Both the position numbers and the translations under genes were made by a program. The notes beneath the pieces are model-generated. The model saw nothing but the letters and a program-made list of their open reading frames with translations. It was not told where the DNA came from and ran no database searches. This document shows positions 49,029-57,991 of a DNA stretch of 64,000 nt, piece by piece. Source of the stretch: Lachnospiraceae bacterium. Its GTDB lineage: Bacteria > Bacillota > Clostridia > Lachnospirales > Lachnospiraceae. The stretch is from NCBI GenBank assembly GCA_900771995.1, contig CAAGQC010000096.1, forward strand, positions 6,416 to 70,415. The letters are read 5' to 3'. The stretch's first letter is position 1; each line of letters begins with the position of its first letter.

Positions 49029-50045
49029 TTAGATTTTTTTGACAGAGTCGCGTTCCACCAGCTCAAGCGGAAGAATTTCTTCCTGTTTTGGTAATCCCGG
49101 ATTCTGTATATGCTTAAGCAGCAGTTCTACTGCCTTTTGCCCTTTTAAGGAAATCTGCTGACGAACGGTCGTTAAACCCGGCGTCAGATATTGCGAGATT
49201 TCCACATCGTCAAAGCCTACGACAGAATAATCGTCCGGAACTCTTTTCCCGGATTCATATAATCCTTTCATCGCACCTATGGCCAATATATCAGCAGCCG
49301 CTACAATACCCGTTACAGGAAGCTTTGCAGCCAACAGTTTTTTCGCAAATTCAATTCCGTTTTTATAATCAATCTGTCCTTCAAATACATATGTATCCCG
49401 ATAGGGTATTTCATACTCTGCCAATGCCTGCTGATATCCCAACAACCGTTTCTTCATTACACCATTTTCTTTCACCCTGCCAACAAAAAATGCAATATCC
49501 CGATGTCCCTGACTCAGCATGTAACGAGTGGCCAAATAACATCCGTATGCATCGTCAATATGGATACTGTGATAATAGTGATCATTACAATAACTATCAA
49601 TCAAAACAATTGGAATCTGAGTCTTCTTCATCTGCTGATAAAATTTATCCGGATACATTCCAATTACAATGATGCCATCCAGATTTCTTTTTTGTGCCAA
49701 AGTCAAATAGCTTTCATTCGCATCCGTAGCAGAAATCAAAATATGATATCCCGCCTGACGGGCATAGAACTCAATACTACCCAGAATTTCACTGTAAAAG
49801 CTGTTCTGAAACATCAGTCTTTCTCCCGGTTCCGTTTGAGGAACTACCACGCCAACCAGCTTAGAATTCTTCATACTGAGACTACGTGCGCTTAGATTCG
49901 GCACATAATCCAACTCTTCAATTGCGTCAAATATCTGCTCTTTGACTTCTTTTGAAATAGGGCGCTTTCCACTTAATGCATAGGATACTGTGGCTGTCGA
50001 CACACCAACTCTTTGTGCTACGTCCTTAAGTGTTGCTCTTTCCAC
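49029..50045 (-). CDS. LacI-family transcriptional regulator
   Basis: 338 residues. The DNA-binding head is complete: TLKDVAQRVGVSTATVSYAL, then VPNLSARSLS in the hinge helix. The periplasmic-binding-like core has LVGVVVPQTEPGERL, QKRNLDGIIVIGM, GYQQALAEYEIPY and SVVGFDDVEISQYLTPGLTTV. It lies between the transporter operon and the divergent glycosidase genes. Its likely operators, GTTTAA(N)TTTAAAC-type palindromes, lie on both sides of the intergenic region, so it probably represses both directions until an inducing sugar binds. Confidence 0.93.
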   Translation of the reverse strand: MERATLKDVAQRVGVSTATVSYALSGKRPISKEVKEQIFDAIEELDYVPNLSARSLSMKNSKLVGVVVPQTEPGERLMFQNSFYSEILGSIEFYARQAGYHILISATDANESYLTLAQKRNLDGIIVIGMYPDKFYQQMKKTQIPIVLIDSYCNDHYYHSIHIDDAYGCYLATRYMLSQGHRDIAFFVGRVKENGVMKKRLLGYQQALAEYEIPYRDTYVFEGQIDYKNGIEFAKKLLAAKLPVTGIVAAADILAIGAMKGLYESGKRVPDDYSVVGFDDVEISQYLTPGLTTVRQQISLKGQKAVELLLKHIQNPGLPKQEEILPLELVERDSVKKI

Positions 50046-50073
50046 CTTATACTCTTCCTTCCGTTCAATATTT

Positions 50074-50089
50074 GTTTAACTGTTTAAAT
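50074..50089. promoter_or_regulatory. LacI-type operator near the lacI start
   Basis: GTTTAACTGTTTAAAT, a near-palindrome 28 bases upstream of the regulator start and similar to the site at 50216-50231. A further TTTAAA-containing half-site lies at about 50099-50108. Confidence 0.6.
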
Positions 50090-50172
50090 TGTTATCGTGT
50101 TTAAATCATAAGCTTTTTTTAAATATCTGTCAATAGTTTTTTAAATTTATTGTGTTTTTGTCAAATTTTTCA

Positions 50173-50231
50173 TTGACACACGCTGTAATTTTGTTGTATT
50201 TTAATATAGACGATTGTTTAATCGTTTAAAC
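50173..50231 (+). promoter_or_regulatory. promoter and LacI-type operator of the glycosidase genes
   Basis: TTGACA (50173-50178), 18 bases, TATTTT (50197-50202) form a plus-strand promoter. The palindrome GTTTAATCGTTTAAAC (50216-50231), with the central CG typical of LacI-family operators, lies just after the expected transcript start, a position suited to repression. Confidence 0.68.
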
Positions 50232-50251
50232 TGAATTGTGAGGTACAAATC

Positions 50252-52045
50252 ATGAAGAAATATATTCCAACCGGGAACGAAATGATTTCCCTTCCTAAAA
50301 TCAATGAAGCAACCGCCGGAATCGAAGATTTCACCTTTCTCTCCATGCAGCATAAGGGTATGATCGAAGTGCGAGGTACAGAAGAAGCACCTCTCATAAA
50401 GCCCTTTTTCATGGTGAACAATCAACCGATGCCATTAACATACATTCGCTGGCATCGTGACCACTATTGGCTTCCGGTAATGAATGCCCAGGCAGGTTCT
50501 CTCAGCGTTTCCATGACTATCCTCCCGCCGATTAGAGAAAGAGGATTTGCAGTAAAATTAACCATGTCCAGTGCAGAGAGTGTCTCTGTCCGTTGGGGGC
50601 TGGAAGGCTGCTGGGCAAGCAATTGGCACTGCGTCAACGAAGACAAAGAATTAAGCGGGACTATGAATTGTTACAAAAGCGGATGGAATTCCGGCGTAAT
50701 TTTTGACTATAGTTGCGGATATCCGATGTTTGCCTTTGCACCCATGTCAGACCGAAACAGCGAGGTTATGTATACAAAATCAGAGTCCGGGATTAACTAC
50801 AGCCTATTTTGTGAAGAAAAACTCGTACCCGGAGAGACAGCATGTCTCGTATTCTACTGGGGTCTTGGATTTGAAGAAGTTGCCGCAGCCACCAGCGCCA
50901 AAGAAATGCTGAGACAAGGCTGGGATTCGGAATACACCCGCACCTGCCGATGGCTAGAACAGCGCTCAAGGACGCTTCATACCGCAAAATTCACCGACCT
51001 ATATAATACCAACCTGTTTTTTTGTATCTTCTACTCTACCGGACTTACACTGGACACGGAAGAATTCATCTGTGCAACCAGTCGTTCCACACGGTACTAT
51101 GTCAGCGCAGCCTACTGGGATAGAGATGTTCTTTTTTGGGCCTTCCCAGCCATTTTGGAGACGGACCCCAGCATAGCCAGAGAGATTCTCGACTATGTTT
51201 TTGGACGGCAGCGAAAGAATCTCGGTATTCATTCCCGTTTTATTGACGGCACTGTGCTGGAGCCTGGCTTTGAACTAGACGAGTTGATGGCTCCGGTGAT
51301 TGCGCTCACTTCCTATGTCCGCAGAACAGGCGACCGGGTGATTCTTGAAGAGAGTAATATAAAAGCTGGAATTTCATTGATTTTAGAACGGTTAGACCAA
51401 TATCGTCATCCTGAAATATCTTTATATGAGACATTTCTGCAGCCTACGGATGACGAAATCGTGCATCCATATTTGACCTATGACAATATGTTAGTTTGGC
51501 ATGCATTTGAAGATTTGGCTTGGTGTTATCCGGATACCTACAGTCACCTTCATGAAGAAGCCGAACGTGTAAAACAGGCAATCTATAAGCATTGTGTGTT
51601 CAAAGACGCTCACGGCATGTCCTATTTTGGCTGGTCTACAGATTTAAACGGCCGCCATGATATTTACGACGAGCCGCCCGGAAGCCTTCAGTTGCTGCCT
51701 TACTATGGATTTTGTTCTGACAAGGACGAAATATGGCGCAATACCGTAAGTATGATTCGCTCTGCCGACTATACTTACAGTTTTGCTGAGATGCCTATTG
51801 CAGAAATCGGCTGTCCTCATGCTCCCTATCCCTGGATACTAAGCCTTGGCAACAGTATGCTGTCCGGTCATGCTCTTCAGGCGTGGAAAGAACTGGAAAT
51901 TATGGAGATGGATAACAGCATTGCCTGTGAAAGCGTAGACCCCGTGAAGGGCATTTGCACCACCGGAGCCGCCTTCGCTACCTGTGCCGGATTTTTATGT
52001 CACTGTATGATTACTGCATACAAGGAGGGAATATATGCGAAATGA
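50252..52045 (+). CDS. (alpha/alpha)6-type glycoside hydrolase-like protein, family not assigned
   Basis: 597 residues, no signal peptide. The N-terminal ~240 residues look like a beta-sandwich. The rest looks like an (alpha/alpha)6 barrel: STRYYVSAAYWDRDVLFWAFP, NLGIHSRFIDGTVLEPGFEL, HPYLTYDNMLVWHAFEDLAW and DIYDEPPGSLQLLPYYGF are the best conserved-looking blocks. Acidic residues in YWDRD and YDEPPGS are plausible catalytic sites. The layout recalls glycogen-debranching/GH15-like enzymes, but I cannot place it in a family. It is the first gene behind a LacI-controlled promoter; the GH65 start lies inside its last codons. Confidence 0.65.
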   Translation: MKKYIPTGNEMISLPKINEATAGIEDFTFLSMQHKGMIEVRGTEEAPLIKPFFMVNNQPMPLTYIRWHRDHYWLPVMNAQAGSLSVSMTILPPIRERGFAVKLTMSSAESVSVRWGLEGCWASNWHCVNEDKELSGTMNCYKSGWNSGVIFDYSCGYPMFAFAPMSDRNSEVMYTKSESGINYSLFCEEKLVPGETACLVFYWGLGFEEVAAATSAKEMLRQGWDSEYTRTCRWLEQRSRTLHTAKFTDLYNTNLFFCIFYSTGLTLDTEEFICATSRSTRYYVSAAYWDRDVLFWAFPAILETDPSIAREILDYVFGRQRKNLGIHSRFIDGTVLEPGFELDELMAPVIALTSYVRRTGDRVILEESNIKAGISLILERLDQYRHPEISLYETFLQPTDDEIVHPYLTYDNMLVWHAFEDLAWCYPDTYSHLHEEAERVKQAIYKHCVFKDAHGMSYFGWSTDLNGRHDIYDEPPGSLQLLPYYGFCSDKDEIWRNTVSMIRSADYTYSFAEMPIAEIGCPHAPYPWILSLGNSMLSGHALQAWKELEIMEMDNSIACESVDPVKGICTTGAAFATCAGFLCHCMITAYKEGIYAK

Positions 52046-54029
52046 TTTAATACTTAAAGGATGGACAATCACAGGAGAGGGCCAGACATGGGCAGATGAC
52101 TTTTTGGAAAGTATTTTCTTTTTAGGAAATGGACGAATGGGTGTACGTGGCTATCTTCCGGGAGAACCGAACCCACGTCCTGTCCAGAAAGGTTTATACT
52201 TAGCTGGTGTCTTCGGAAAAATCAAAGCTGACATCACCGATTTTGTCAATCTCCCCACACCCATACTGGACCAAGTCTCCATAAATGGCAAACCAGCCCA
52301 ACTAGCGTCCGGTATTCAACGGACTTTAGACATGAGAGCCGCCACCCTGACGTTTGACTACACTCTGTCAATTCCCGGTAAAACCGTTCAGGTAACCTAT
52401 GAACGTTTTCTTCCGATTAATCATCCGGCTTTAATTCTGCAAAGAACGATATTTAAGGCAGCTTCTCCCTGCATTCTTGAAGTAAGAGGTGGTATCTCAC
52501 TAAATAGCTGCAATTGCCCTGTACCGGACGATCAGACCAAAAACAACACAGAAACCATCCAGCTTTCCCGCCTAAGGGATATCAAAGCACTGGATGATAA
52601 TATTCAATGCAGTTTCGCGATTCAAGGAACTGAAATAACGGTTACCGAACAGATTAAATACCAGTCGTCTTCTTTCCATTTTAACACGCTTGAAGACAAG
52701 TCTATTTTATCCTCCGCCTCCGTCAACGCCGAAACAGCCGTGGTTCTGGATAAAATTGCCTGTATCCGCACATCCAGGGATGTGGATTCGCGGATTACGC
52801 CCCTACCCGACAATTGGAATTATGATACCCTCCTTACAGAGCACAAAAAAACATGGGCGCATCGCTGGAAACAGTGTGACATTATTCCAGACGCCTTAGA
52901 TGAAGAACTTCTAACCGGACTGCGATTTGCTTCCTTTAACTTATGGGGAAACTGTTCTACAAAAGATCCGACGGTTTCCATCGGAGCAAGAGGTTTAAGC
53001 CATGGACGCTACAAAGGCTGTTATTTTTGGGACACTGACTTATTCATGCTGCCTTTTTTCTTAAATAATGATACGACAGGGGCAAAAAACCTATGTGAAT
53101 ACCGAGTGCGTTCTCTGGACGCCGCCCGGGCATATTCAAAATCTATGAATACTGCCGGTGCCCGCTACCCATGGATGGCGGCTTTGGACGGTACCGAACA
53201 ATGTGAAACCTGGGATATCGGGTGCAGCGAGCTGCACATTACCGCAGATGTTGCTTATGCAATCTCTAAATATATTGAAAAAACTGCGGATGAAGCTTTT
53301 TATCTTGATTATGCAGCAGAAGTTTTCATAGAAACAGCACGCTTCTGGGTAAGCCGCTACACATATCGTCCTGAAACCGAAGAAACCGATTTGTTGTTCT
53401 GTAAGGGACCTGACGAATACTGCGGCATTACAAACAACAACTTGTTCACCAATGTCATGGTACAGCATAACCTGCGTCTGGCACTGCAAGCTGCGAAAGA
53501 TTTGCAGGCAAAACGCCCCGAAATCTATTCTCGCCTTGGTATCACATCAAAAGAGTGTGTCCATATGGAAAAAATATGTAAAACCATCAAATGGCCTCGT
53601 AATCCTGCCACCGGACATTTGCGCCAGGACGACACATTCCATCTGTTGGAGCCTGTCGACATTTCCTCAATTAAGGCGAGTGACGAAGCCAGCTATCACC
53701 ATGTTTGCTTCGACAGACTTCAGCGGTACCAGGCAATTAAGCAAGCAGATGTTCTTTTAATAATGACGCGGTTCCCTGAACTATTTACCAAGCAGGAAAA
53801 ACTGGATGCATGGCAAGATTTTGAGCCGTTATGCCTCCACGATTCCACTTTAAGCTTCGCCAGTCATGCCCTGTTCGCTTTGCAAAATGACTTGAAAGAG
53901 AAGGGACTGTCCTACCTCCGCAAAGCGCTCCTTCTAGACCTAAGAGACATTATGGGTAATACCGGCAAAGAAGGGCTTCACCTGGCTTGTATGGGCGAAG
54001 CATGGCATGCTGCCATTGCACTCATTTAA
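52035..54029 (+). CDS. GH65-family glycoside phosphorylase with shortened C-terminus
   Basis: 664 residues: an N-terminal beta-sandwich (FLGNGRMGVRGYLPGE), linker helices and an (alpha/alpha)6 barrel. ARGLSHGRYKGCYFWDTDLF and LFCKGPDEYCGITNNNLFTN, with general acid Glu461, are GH65 signatures. These enzymes phosphorolyse alpha-linked glucosides (maltose, kojibiose, nigerose, trehalose types) to beta-glucose 1-phosphate. The protein ends right after GLHLACMGEAWHAAI, where family members normally continue ~80 residues into a small beta domain. SD AAGGAGGG precedes the ATG, which overlaps the upstream gene by 11 bases. Together with pgmB it forms a phosphorolytic pathway. Confidence 0.88.
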   Translation: MRNDLILKGWTITGEGQTWADDFLESIFFLGNGRMGVRGYLPGEPNPRPVQKGLYLAGVFGKIKADITDFVNLPTPILDQVSINGKPAQLASGIQRTLDMRAATLTFDYTLSIPGKTVQVTYERFLPINHPALILQRTIFKAASPCILEVRGGISLNSCNCPVPDDQTKNNTETIQLSRLRDIKALDDNIQCSFAIQGTEITVTEQIKYQSSSFHFNTLEDKSILSSASVNAETAVVLDKIACIRTSRDVDSRITPLPDNWNYDTLLTEHKKTWAHRWKQCDIIPDALDEELLTGLRFASFNLWGNCSTKDPTVSIGARGLSHGRYKGCYFWDTDLFMLPFFLNNDTTGAKNLCEYRVRSLDAARAYSKSMNTAGARYPWMAALDGTEQCETWDIGCSELHITADVAYAISKYIEKTADEAFYLDYAAEVFIETARFWVSRYTYRPETEETDLLFCKGPDEYCGITNNNLFTNVMVQHNLRLALQAAKDLQAKRPEIYSRLGITSKECVHMEKICKTIKWPRNPATGHLRQDDTFHLLEPVDISSIKASDEASYHHVCFDRLQRYQAIKQADVLLIMTRFPELFTKQEKLDAWQDFEPLCLHDSTLSFASHALFALQNDLKEKGLSYLRKALLLDLRDIMGNTGKEGLHLACMGEAWHAAIALI

Positions 54030-54084
54030 ATTCCGGCAAAAGTATTCTTGGTGCAGCGAAAAATCCTTAAAATCTACAGGTAAT

Positions 54085-54106
54085 GGGACTGTGCATTTTA
54101 CAGTCC
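54085..54106 (+). terminator. short stem-loop after the GH65 gene
   Basis: Arms GGACTGT and ACAGTCC with a 7-base loop, 57 bases past the stop. No T-run follows, so it is a weak candidate for transcript end. Confidence 0.35.
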
Positions 54107-54130
54107 TAATACCGCTGCATTTTGCTTATT

Positions 54131-54532
54131 TTATAGCAGGGGCTGTATTGCCAGCCTTCTATGTCCTTCCGGATTCATATGTTCCCTGTCCTCATCCGAT
54201 GCTCTCGCATAATCTGAAGCCCGTAGGAAAAATACCTGTTCAGCTCCGGCAAGCTGCTCATAAACATTTCCCAGTTGCTTCGAGGTCTCCACAGACTTTC
54301 GGTCAAACTCAGGGTCATAACCATCCCAGACATCATCCCCTAACCATATGGGTGATATCAGTAAAAGTATCCACTCTTCTTCCGACAGCAAGTACTTGTC
54401 AATCCCGTCTGTAGAAAAACCGGGCAGGGTGATTCGCAGTGTTTCCAATAATTTCTCCGCTGTTTTTCTCGCATCTGCCTTCCGCTCCTTTCTTATTCTT
54501 CCTATCAGCCTGCCCAATTCCTGTCCGTTCAT
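54131..54532 (-). pseudogene. chimeric remnant ending in an SGNH/GDSL hydrolase C-terminus
   Basis: 133 residues open in frame. The C-terminal ~75 residues (LLLISPIWLGDDVWDGYDPE, KSVETSKQLGNVYEQL and the catalytic-type DREHMNPEGHRRLA) match the end of SGNH hydrolases of Clostridia. The N-terminal block with the Gly-Asp-Ser nucleophile and the GxND block are absent. The first ~55 residues (MNGQELGRLIGRIRKERK) come from another, unrecognised source. It appears to be a fusion of two gene ends left by a deletion, and cannot be an active esterase. Confidence 0.6.
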
Positions 54533-54600
54533 TCTGCTTTCCTCTTGTACAAAATTTTCATCAGTAAAACTTTTTTGTACTACTTTTTCTTTGTAAATAA

Positions 54601-54643
54601 GAAGTTGTCGATCTGTTCTTTATAGAAACAAATTGACAACTTC
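54601..54643 (-). terminator. terminator of the DUF2975-to-DUF6688 operon
   Basis: Perfect 9-bp arms GAAGTTGTC and GACAACTTC with a 25-base loop, directly after the DUF6688 stop, followed by TTATTTAC on the minus strand. Confidence 0.65.
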
Positions 54644-54647
54644 CGAG

Positions 54648-55976
54648 TCATTTGTACAATTCTTCCACCTGGGCCGCTGTCTTGCCGGTGTACTGCACAG
54701 CAATGCGGTTCTCGGGATGTGCATCTGTCAGATACAGCACGCACAGGAAGATCCATTCCAATGGTTTCATGATAAAATACACCAGATCCGCCGTGTACTG
54801 ACTGTGGATCAGTCTCGCCACGGGGAATCCATAAGTATCATAAAAATGCCGCAGCGCCCGGTGGAAGCCGGGAGTCCGCTCCTCCAGCACCTGTTCAAAG
54901 GCATTGGCGATACACAGCTGGCGGTTTACTATCACTTCATGCCCATGCCGCCTCCCCAGACGGACGGGCTTTACGATCGTTTTATGACCGCCGGCAGCTA
55001 CCGTGCAGAGATAATGTTCATCATACATGACATTCTGCGGTGCCTGTCTTAGTGACAGATTCCAGTCGCTGGTCTCCGTGAATGCTTTAATCACAGAATC
55101 CGGTGCCTGCCCAAACAGCATGAGGATTGCGATCAGGATTCCCAACAGTGGGAACATCAATACCAGTCCCAGCACCGGCCACCATGCAGCCTTCCGCAAA
55201 ATGCTGTCACACCAACGCAGCATGGGATTCTGATAAATCTTCCCCGTCCCAAAGTGTTCCGCCTCCGCATTCTGCATCAGTGCATTCCACTCCCGTATTT
55301 TCTTCAGAAGCAGTCGCACCACTAGCAGCACACAGCACAGTGGAAATAATAGCAAATATCCATCAAGCAAAATCGTCGGCTTGAATATCTGTACTGTGAA
55401 CAGGATCAGCTCCAGCAGTCCCAGGTACATTGCGGAAATCGACAGGACTGTCACAAGGGGCGGCAGCTTCCGAAGCGGAATGCTCTGCAGAATCTCATAC
55501 CCTATAAATGCCAGCAGCAAGAGTACTATAAAAGTAACCATGGAACCACTGTAAATCGGTGTATGTTTATTGGAATTGCTTAACTGCGTCTGCCAGTCAG
55601 CGGATGTCACATCCATAATCAACCCCAAATAACAAAGTTCATAGAATCCGCCCAGCCAAAATACATGCTGGTCAAACAGCCAGGCTCCCTTCACCGGACG
55701 TTCCCATGCTTCACTGATCAGGCAGATTCCTTCGCTGATCGTCAGCACCACAGGAAATACCAGTACCGCTCCCATTAAAATTGCCCAGGTAAACATTTCT
55801 GTAAAAGCCTTAATGATCTCCCATACATAATCTCTTTGCTCATAATGAATAACAGAGGCTATGATCGTAAAAAGCGCATAGCCCAGTCCGATAAATATAG
55901 AGATCAGCCATGCAAGCAACACCGGATGCTTTTTATAAAACTTTATTTTTTCCGTATTCATTTCTTTATTTTCCAT
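54648..55976 (-). CDS. DUF6688-like polytopic membrane protein
   Basis: 442 residues with about eight membrane helices in the first 300 residues, then a soluble C-terminal region with the block HYLCTVAAGGHKTIVKPVRL followed by RHGHEVIVNRQLCIANAFEQ, which I recall as typical of DUF6688 proteins. Function is unknown in the family. Its start overlaps the DUF4173 gene by 11 bases, so the two are translationally coupled and probably work in the same membrane complex. Start ATG 55976 with GAGG nine bases ahead. Confidence 0.7.
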   Translation of the reverse strand: MENKEMNTEKIKFYKKHPVLLAWLISIFIGLGYALFTIIASVIHYEQRDYVWEIIKAFTEMFTWAILMGAVLVFPVVLTISEGICLISEAWERPVKGAWLFDQHVFWLGGFYELCYLGLIMDVTSADWQTQLSNSNKHTPIYSGSMVTFIVLLLLAFIGYEILQSIPLRKLPPLVTVLSISAMYLGLLELILFTVQIFKPTILLDGYLLLFPLCCVLLVVRLLLKKIREWNALMQNAEAEHFGTGKIYQNPMLRWCDSILRKAAWWPVLGLVLMFPLLGILIAILMLFGQAPDSVIKAFTETSDWNLSLRQAPQNVMYDEHYLCTVAAGGHKTIVKPVRLGRRHGHEVIVNRQLCIANAFEQVLEERTPGFHRALRHFYDTYGFPVARLIHSQYTADLVYFIMKPLEWIFLCVLYLTDAHPENRIAVQYTGKTAAQVEELYK

Positions 55977-57648
55977 CGATTCTTGCCTCTATCTGTTTTC
56001 GCGCCATATATCTGGAAATATTAAATGTCCGCAGAGATGTCTGATCCAGACGCTTCTTATTATGGTTCAGGTAATAATATCCGAATCCCTTCGGCTGATA
56101 ACTCCCCCACCACTGAGCCTGCGTATCTTCACTCATAATATCCGTAGGGTTCTCCAGTTCATAGGCGCCAAAATCATACCCAAGACTCTCCATATAAGGA
56201 ATAATAACCGGTGCAGCATCCGCACTGAGATCACTCAGATAAGAGTAGTCATTATATTCCGCTCCCCGGAAAAACGGCCCGGCGAAAAAATCATCTCCGT
56301 AATCCTGCGCCACGGATTCTTCCCAGCCCGTACCGTCCGCGCCGGGTGCATTGGCAATATTCACTCTGGCTATAATATAGTCGGGATGGCTGAAGGACAA
56401 TGCCAGATACAGCACGGTCACCATCACGACGCCATAGCGGAACAGAGGGAAGCTTTCTTTGTAAATATTGATCAGTACTCCGATAAACATGACGAATAAC
56501 ACCGCCAGCATCCACAATACGAAGATCCGCAGGAAAGTCAGATAATAATACCGGATGTAAATGATCATACGCATTACGCTGGACGTGATCATGATAAAAG
56601 TACATAATGACATAATCGTCATAATCACTTTCAGTACCTTACTCTCCCTGAAAAAGCTGAGGCACACCAATACCAGGATCAGGTTCAGAATGCTGACAGC
56701 CAGCAGCTGGAAAAAGCCCTCTCTTGCATACTGTGCGTAAGTATAGCCCTCCGGCAGCTGCATTTTCCCTAAGAACAATCCGAAGATCTGGATTCCGGAA
56801 AACAGCAGATACAAAAGTGACAGCAGTGACATAATGGTAATTGCCAGTACCGGTTCTCCCTTTCGGTGATCCTTCACCTCTTCCGAAATGTTTCTCTTGC
56901 ACAAATAAGCAGTCAGTGCGTAAGATGCAAAGAACAGAAATGTAATCCGGACGACTACATTGATAATATTTCCCGGGCGGATCCAGTTCATGAAATCCAC
57001 TGTCATCTTGCGGAAGACCGCATCGGCAGAGCTTAACAGTCCGGCGGCAATGAGCAGAATGGGCAGTGCGATCACCACTCCCAGCAGTCCGTACCATACC
57101 TTCTTATTTACTTTTCCTTTTTCACGAAAATAGGCTTTGCCATCGGAAAAAGGCTTCCCCAGTTCCCCGAAGCTCATAACCACCAATTGACAGATGCTCC
57201 CCACATATTTCCCAAGCTTCCACTTTTTCGTATCAAAATATTGATTCAGCAGCAGACACATCACTAACAGAAACACTGCCAGCTTGTTCAGACCTATGAT
57301 TGCCCATCCGTCGGTGCAGAAGGTGGATACCCCCAGCAGCAGAATGCTGACCATATAAAAGGCACTTCCTTTTTTTAAGGTAATCTCCAGTTTTGACAGC
57401 GAGAAGACAAAATACAGTAAAGTGCCTGCGAGAAAAAAAGGGAAGGTGATCCCCGAGCCGTTCCGGAACATACAAAACGCATAGAATACGGCATAAAGAA
57501 AAGTCACCGGTCCGAAGAAATTATAGTGCTCCTGCAAGCGTTTTGTCTCCACAGTCTCTGTCTTTTCCACCACCCGGACTACGTTCTGCCCGGAAATCTG
57601 TTCCTGCTTCACTGCATTTGTTTCCTGTACTACTGTATTTTCCTGCAT
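55966..57648 (-). CDS. DUF4173-domain membrane protein
   Basis: 560 residues with about twelve membrane helices. A charged N-terminal ~40 residues precede the first helix. The region KMQLPEGYTYAQYAREGFFQ, followed by helices and RIFVLWMLAVLFVMFIGVLI, matches DUF4173. The C-terminal ~130 residues (after SHPDYIIARVNI) are outside or cytoplasmic and hold Trp/Tyr-rich segments. SD GGGGGAG precedes the ATG. It lies 22 bases after the HTH gene. The role is unknown; DUF4173 proteins are often encoded next to DUF2975/HTH pairs and sensor proteins in Firmicutes. Confidence 0.78.
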   Translation of the reverse strand: MQENTVVQETNAVKQEQISGQNVVRVVEKTETVETKRLQEHYNFFGPVTFLYAVFYAFCMFRNGSGITFPFFLAGTLLYFVFSLSKLEITLKKGSAFYMVSILLLGVSTFCTDGWAIIGLNKLAVFLLVMCLLLNQYFDTKKWKLGKYVGSICQLVVMSFGELGKPFSDGKAYFREKGKVNKKVWYGLLGVVIALPILLIAAGLLSSADAVFRKMTVDFMNWIRPGNIINVVVRITFLFFASYALTAYLCKRNISEEVKDHRKGEPVLAITIMSLLSLLYLLFSGIQIFGLFLGKMQLPEGYTYAQYAREGFFQLLAVSILNLILVLVCLSFFRESKVLKVIMTIMSLCTFIMITSSVMRMIIYIRYYYLTFLRIFVLWMLAVLFVMFIGVLINIYKESFPLFRYGVVMVTVLYLALSFSHPDYIIARVNIANAPGADGTGWEESVAQDYGDDFFAGPFFRGAEYNDYSYLSDLSADAAPVIIPYMESLGYDFGAYELENPTDIMSEDTQAQWWGSYQPKGFGYYYLNHNKKRLDQTSLRTFNISRYMARKQIEARIDGK

Positions 57649-57670
57649 TGCAATCTCCCCCTCTCAGGTT

Positions 57671-57898
57671 TTATTTGGTTTCCTCTTCTTTTGTGTCTTC
57701 TACGTACTCCAGAATGTCTCCGGGCTGACAATGCAGCACCTCACAGATGGATTCCAGTGTAGAGAAACGTATGGCTTTTGCTTTATTATTTTTCAGGATG
57801 GATAAATTTGCCTGTGTCAGATCCACCTGATTCGCCAGTTCCGTCAAGCTGATCTTCCGCTTTGCCATCATTACATCCAGATTTACAATGATTCCCAT
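57671..57898 (-). CDS. small XRE-type HTH regulator (YozG-like)
   Basis: 75 residues, almost only the helix-turn-helix: MMAKRKISLTELANQVDLTQ, then ANLSILKNNKAKAIRFSTLE and ICEVLHCQPGDILEY. This is the compact Cro/CI-type regulator commonly paired with DUF2975 membrane proteins. It probably controls its own operon; an inverted repeat upstream of the DUF2975 gene (58535-58571) is a likely target. It lies between the DUF2975 and DUF4173 genes. Confidence 0.9.
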   Translation of the reverse strand: MGIIVNLDVMMAKRKISLTELANQVDLTQANLSILKNNKAKAIRFSTLESICEVLHCQPGDILEYVEDTKEEETK

Positions 57899-57991
57899 AA
57901 TAGCTGCCTTTCTAAATTAGAATTTCCGTTCAGCCGGCGTCATTTGCATCGTTGCGTATCACACGCTCTATCACTTTATGACGGAATTTTT

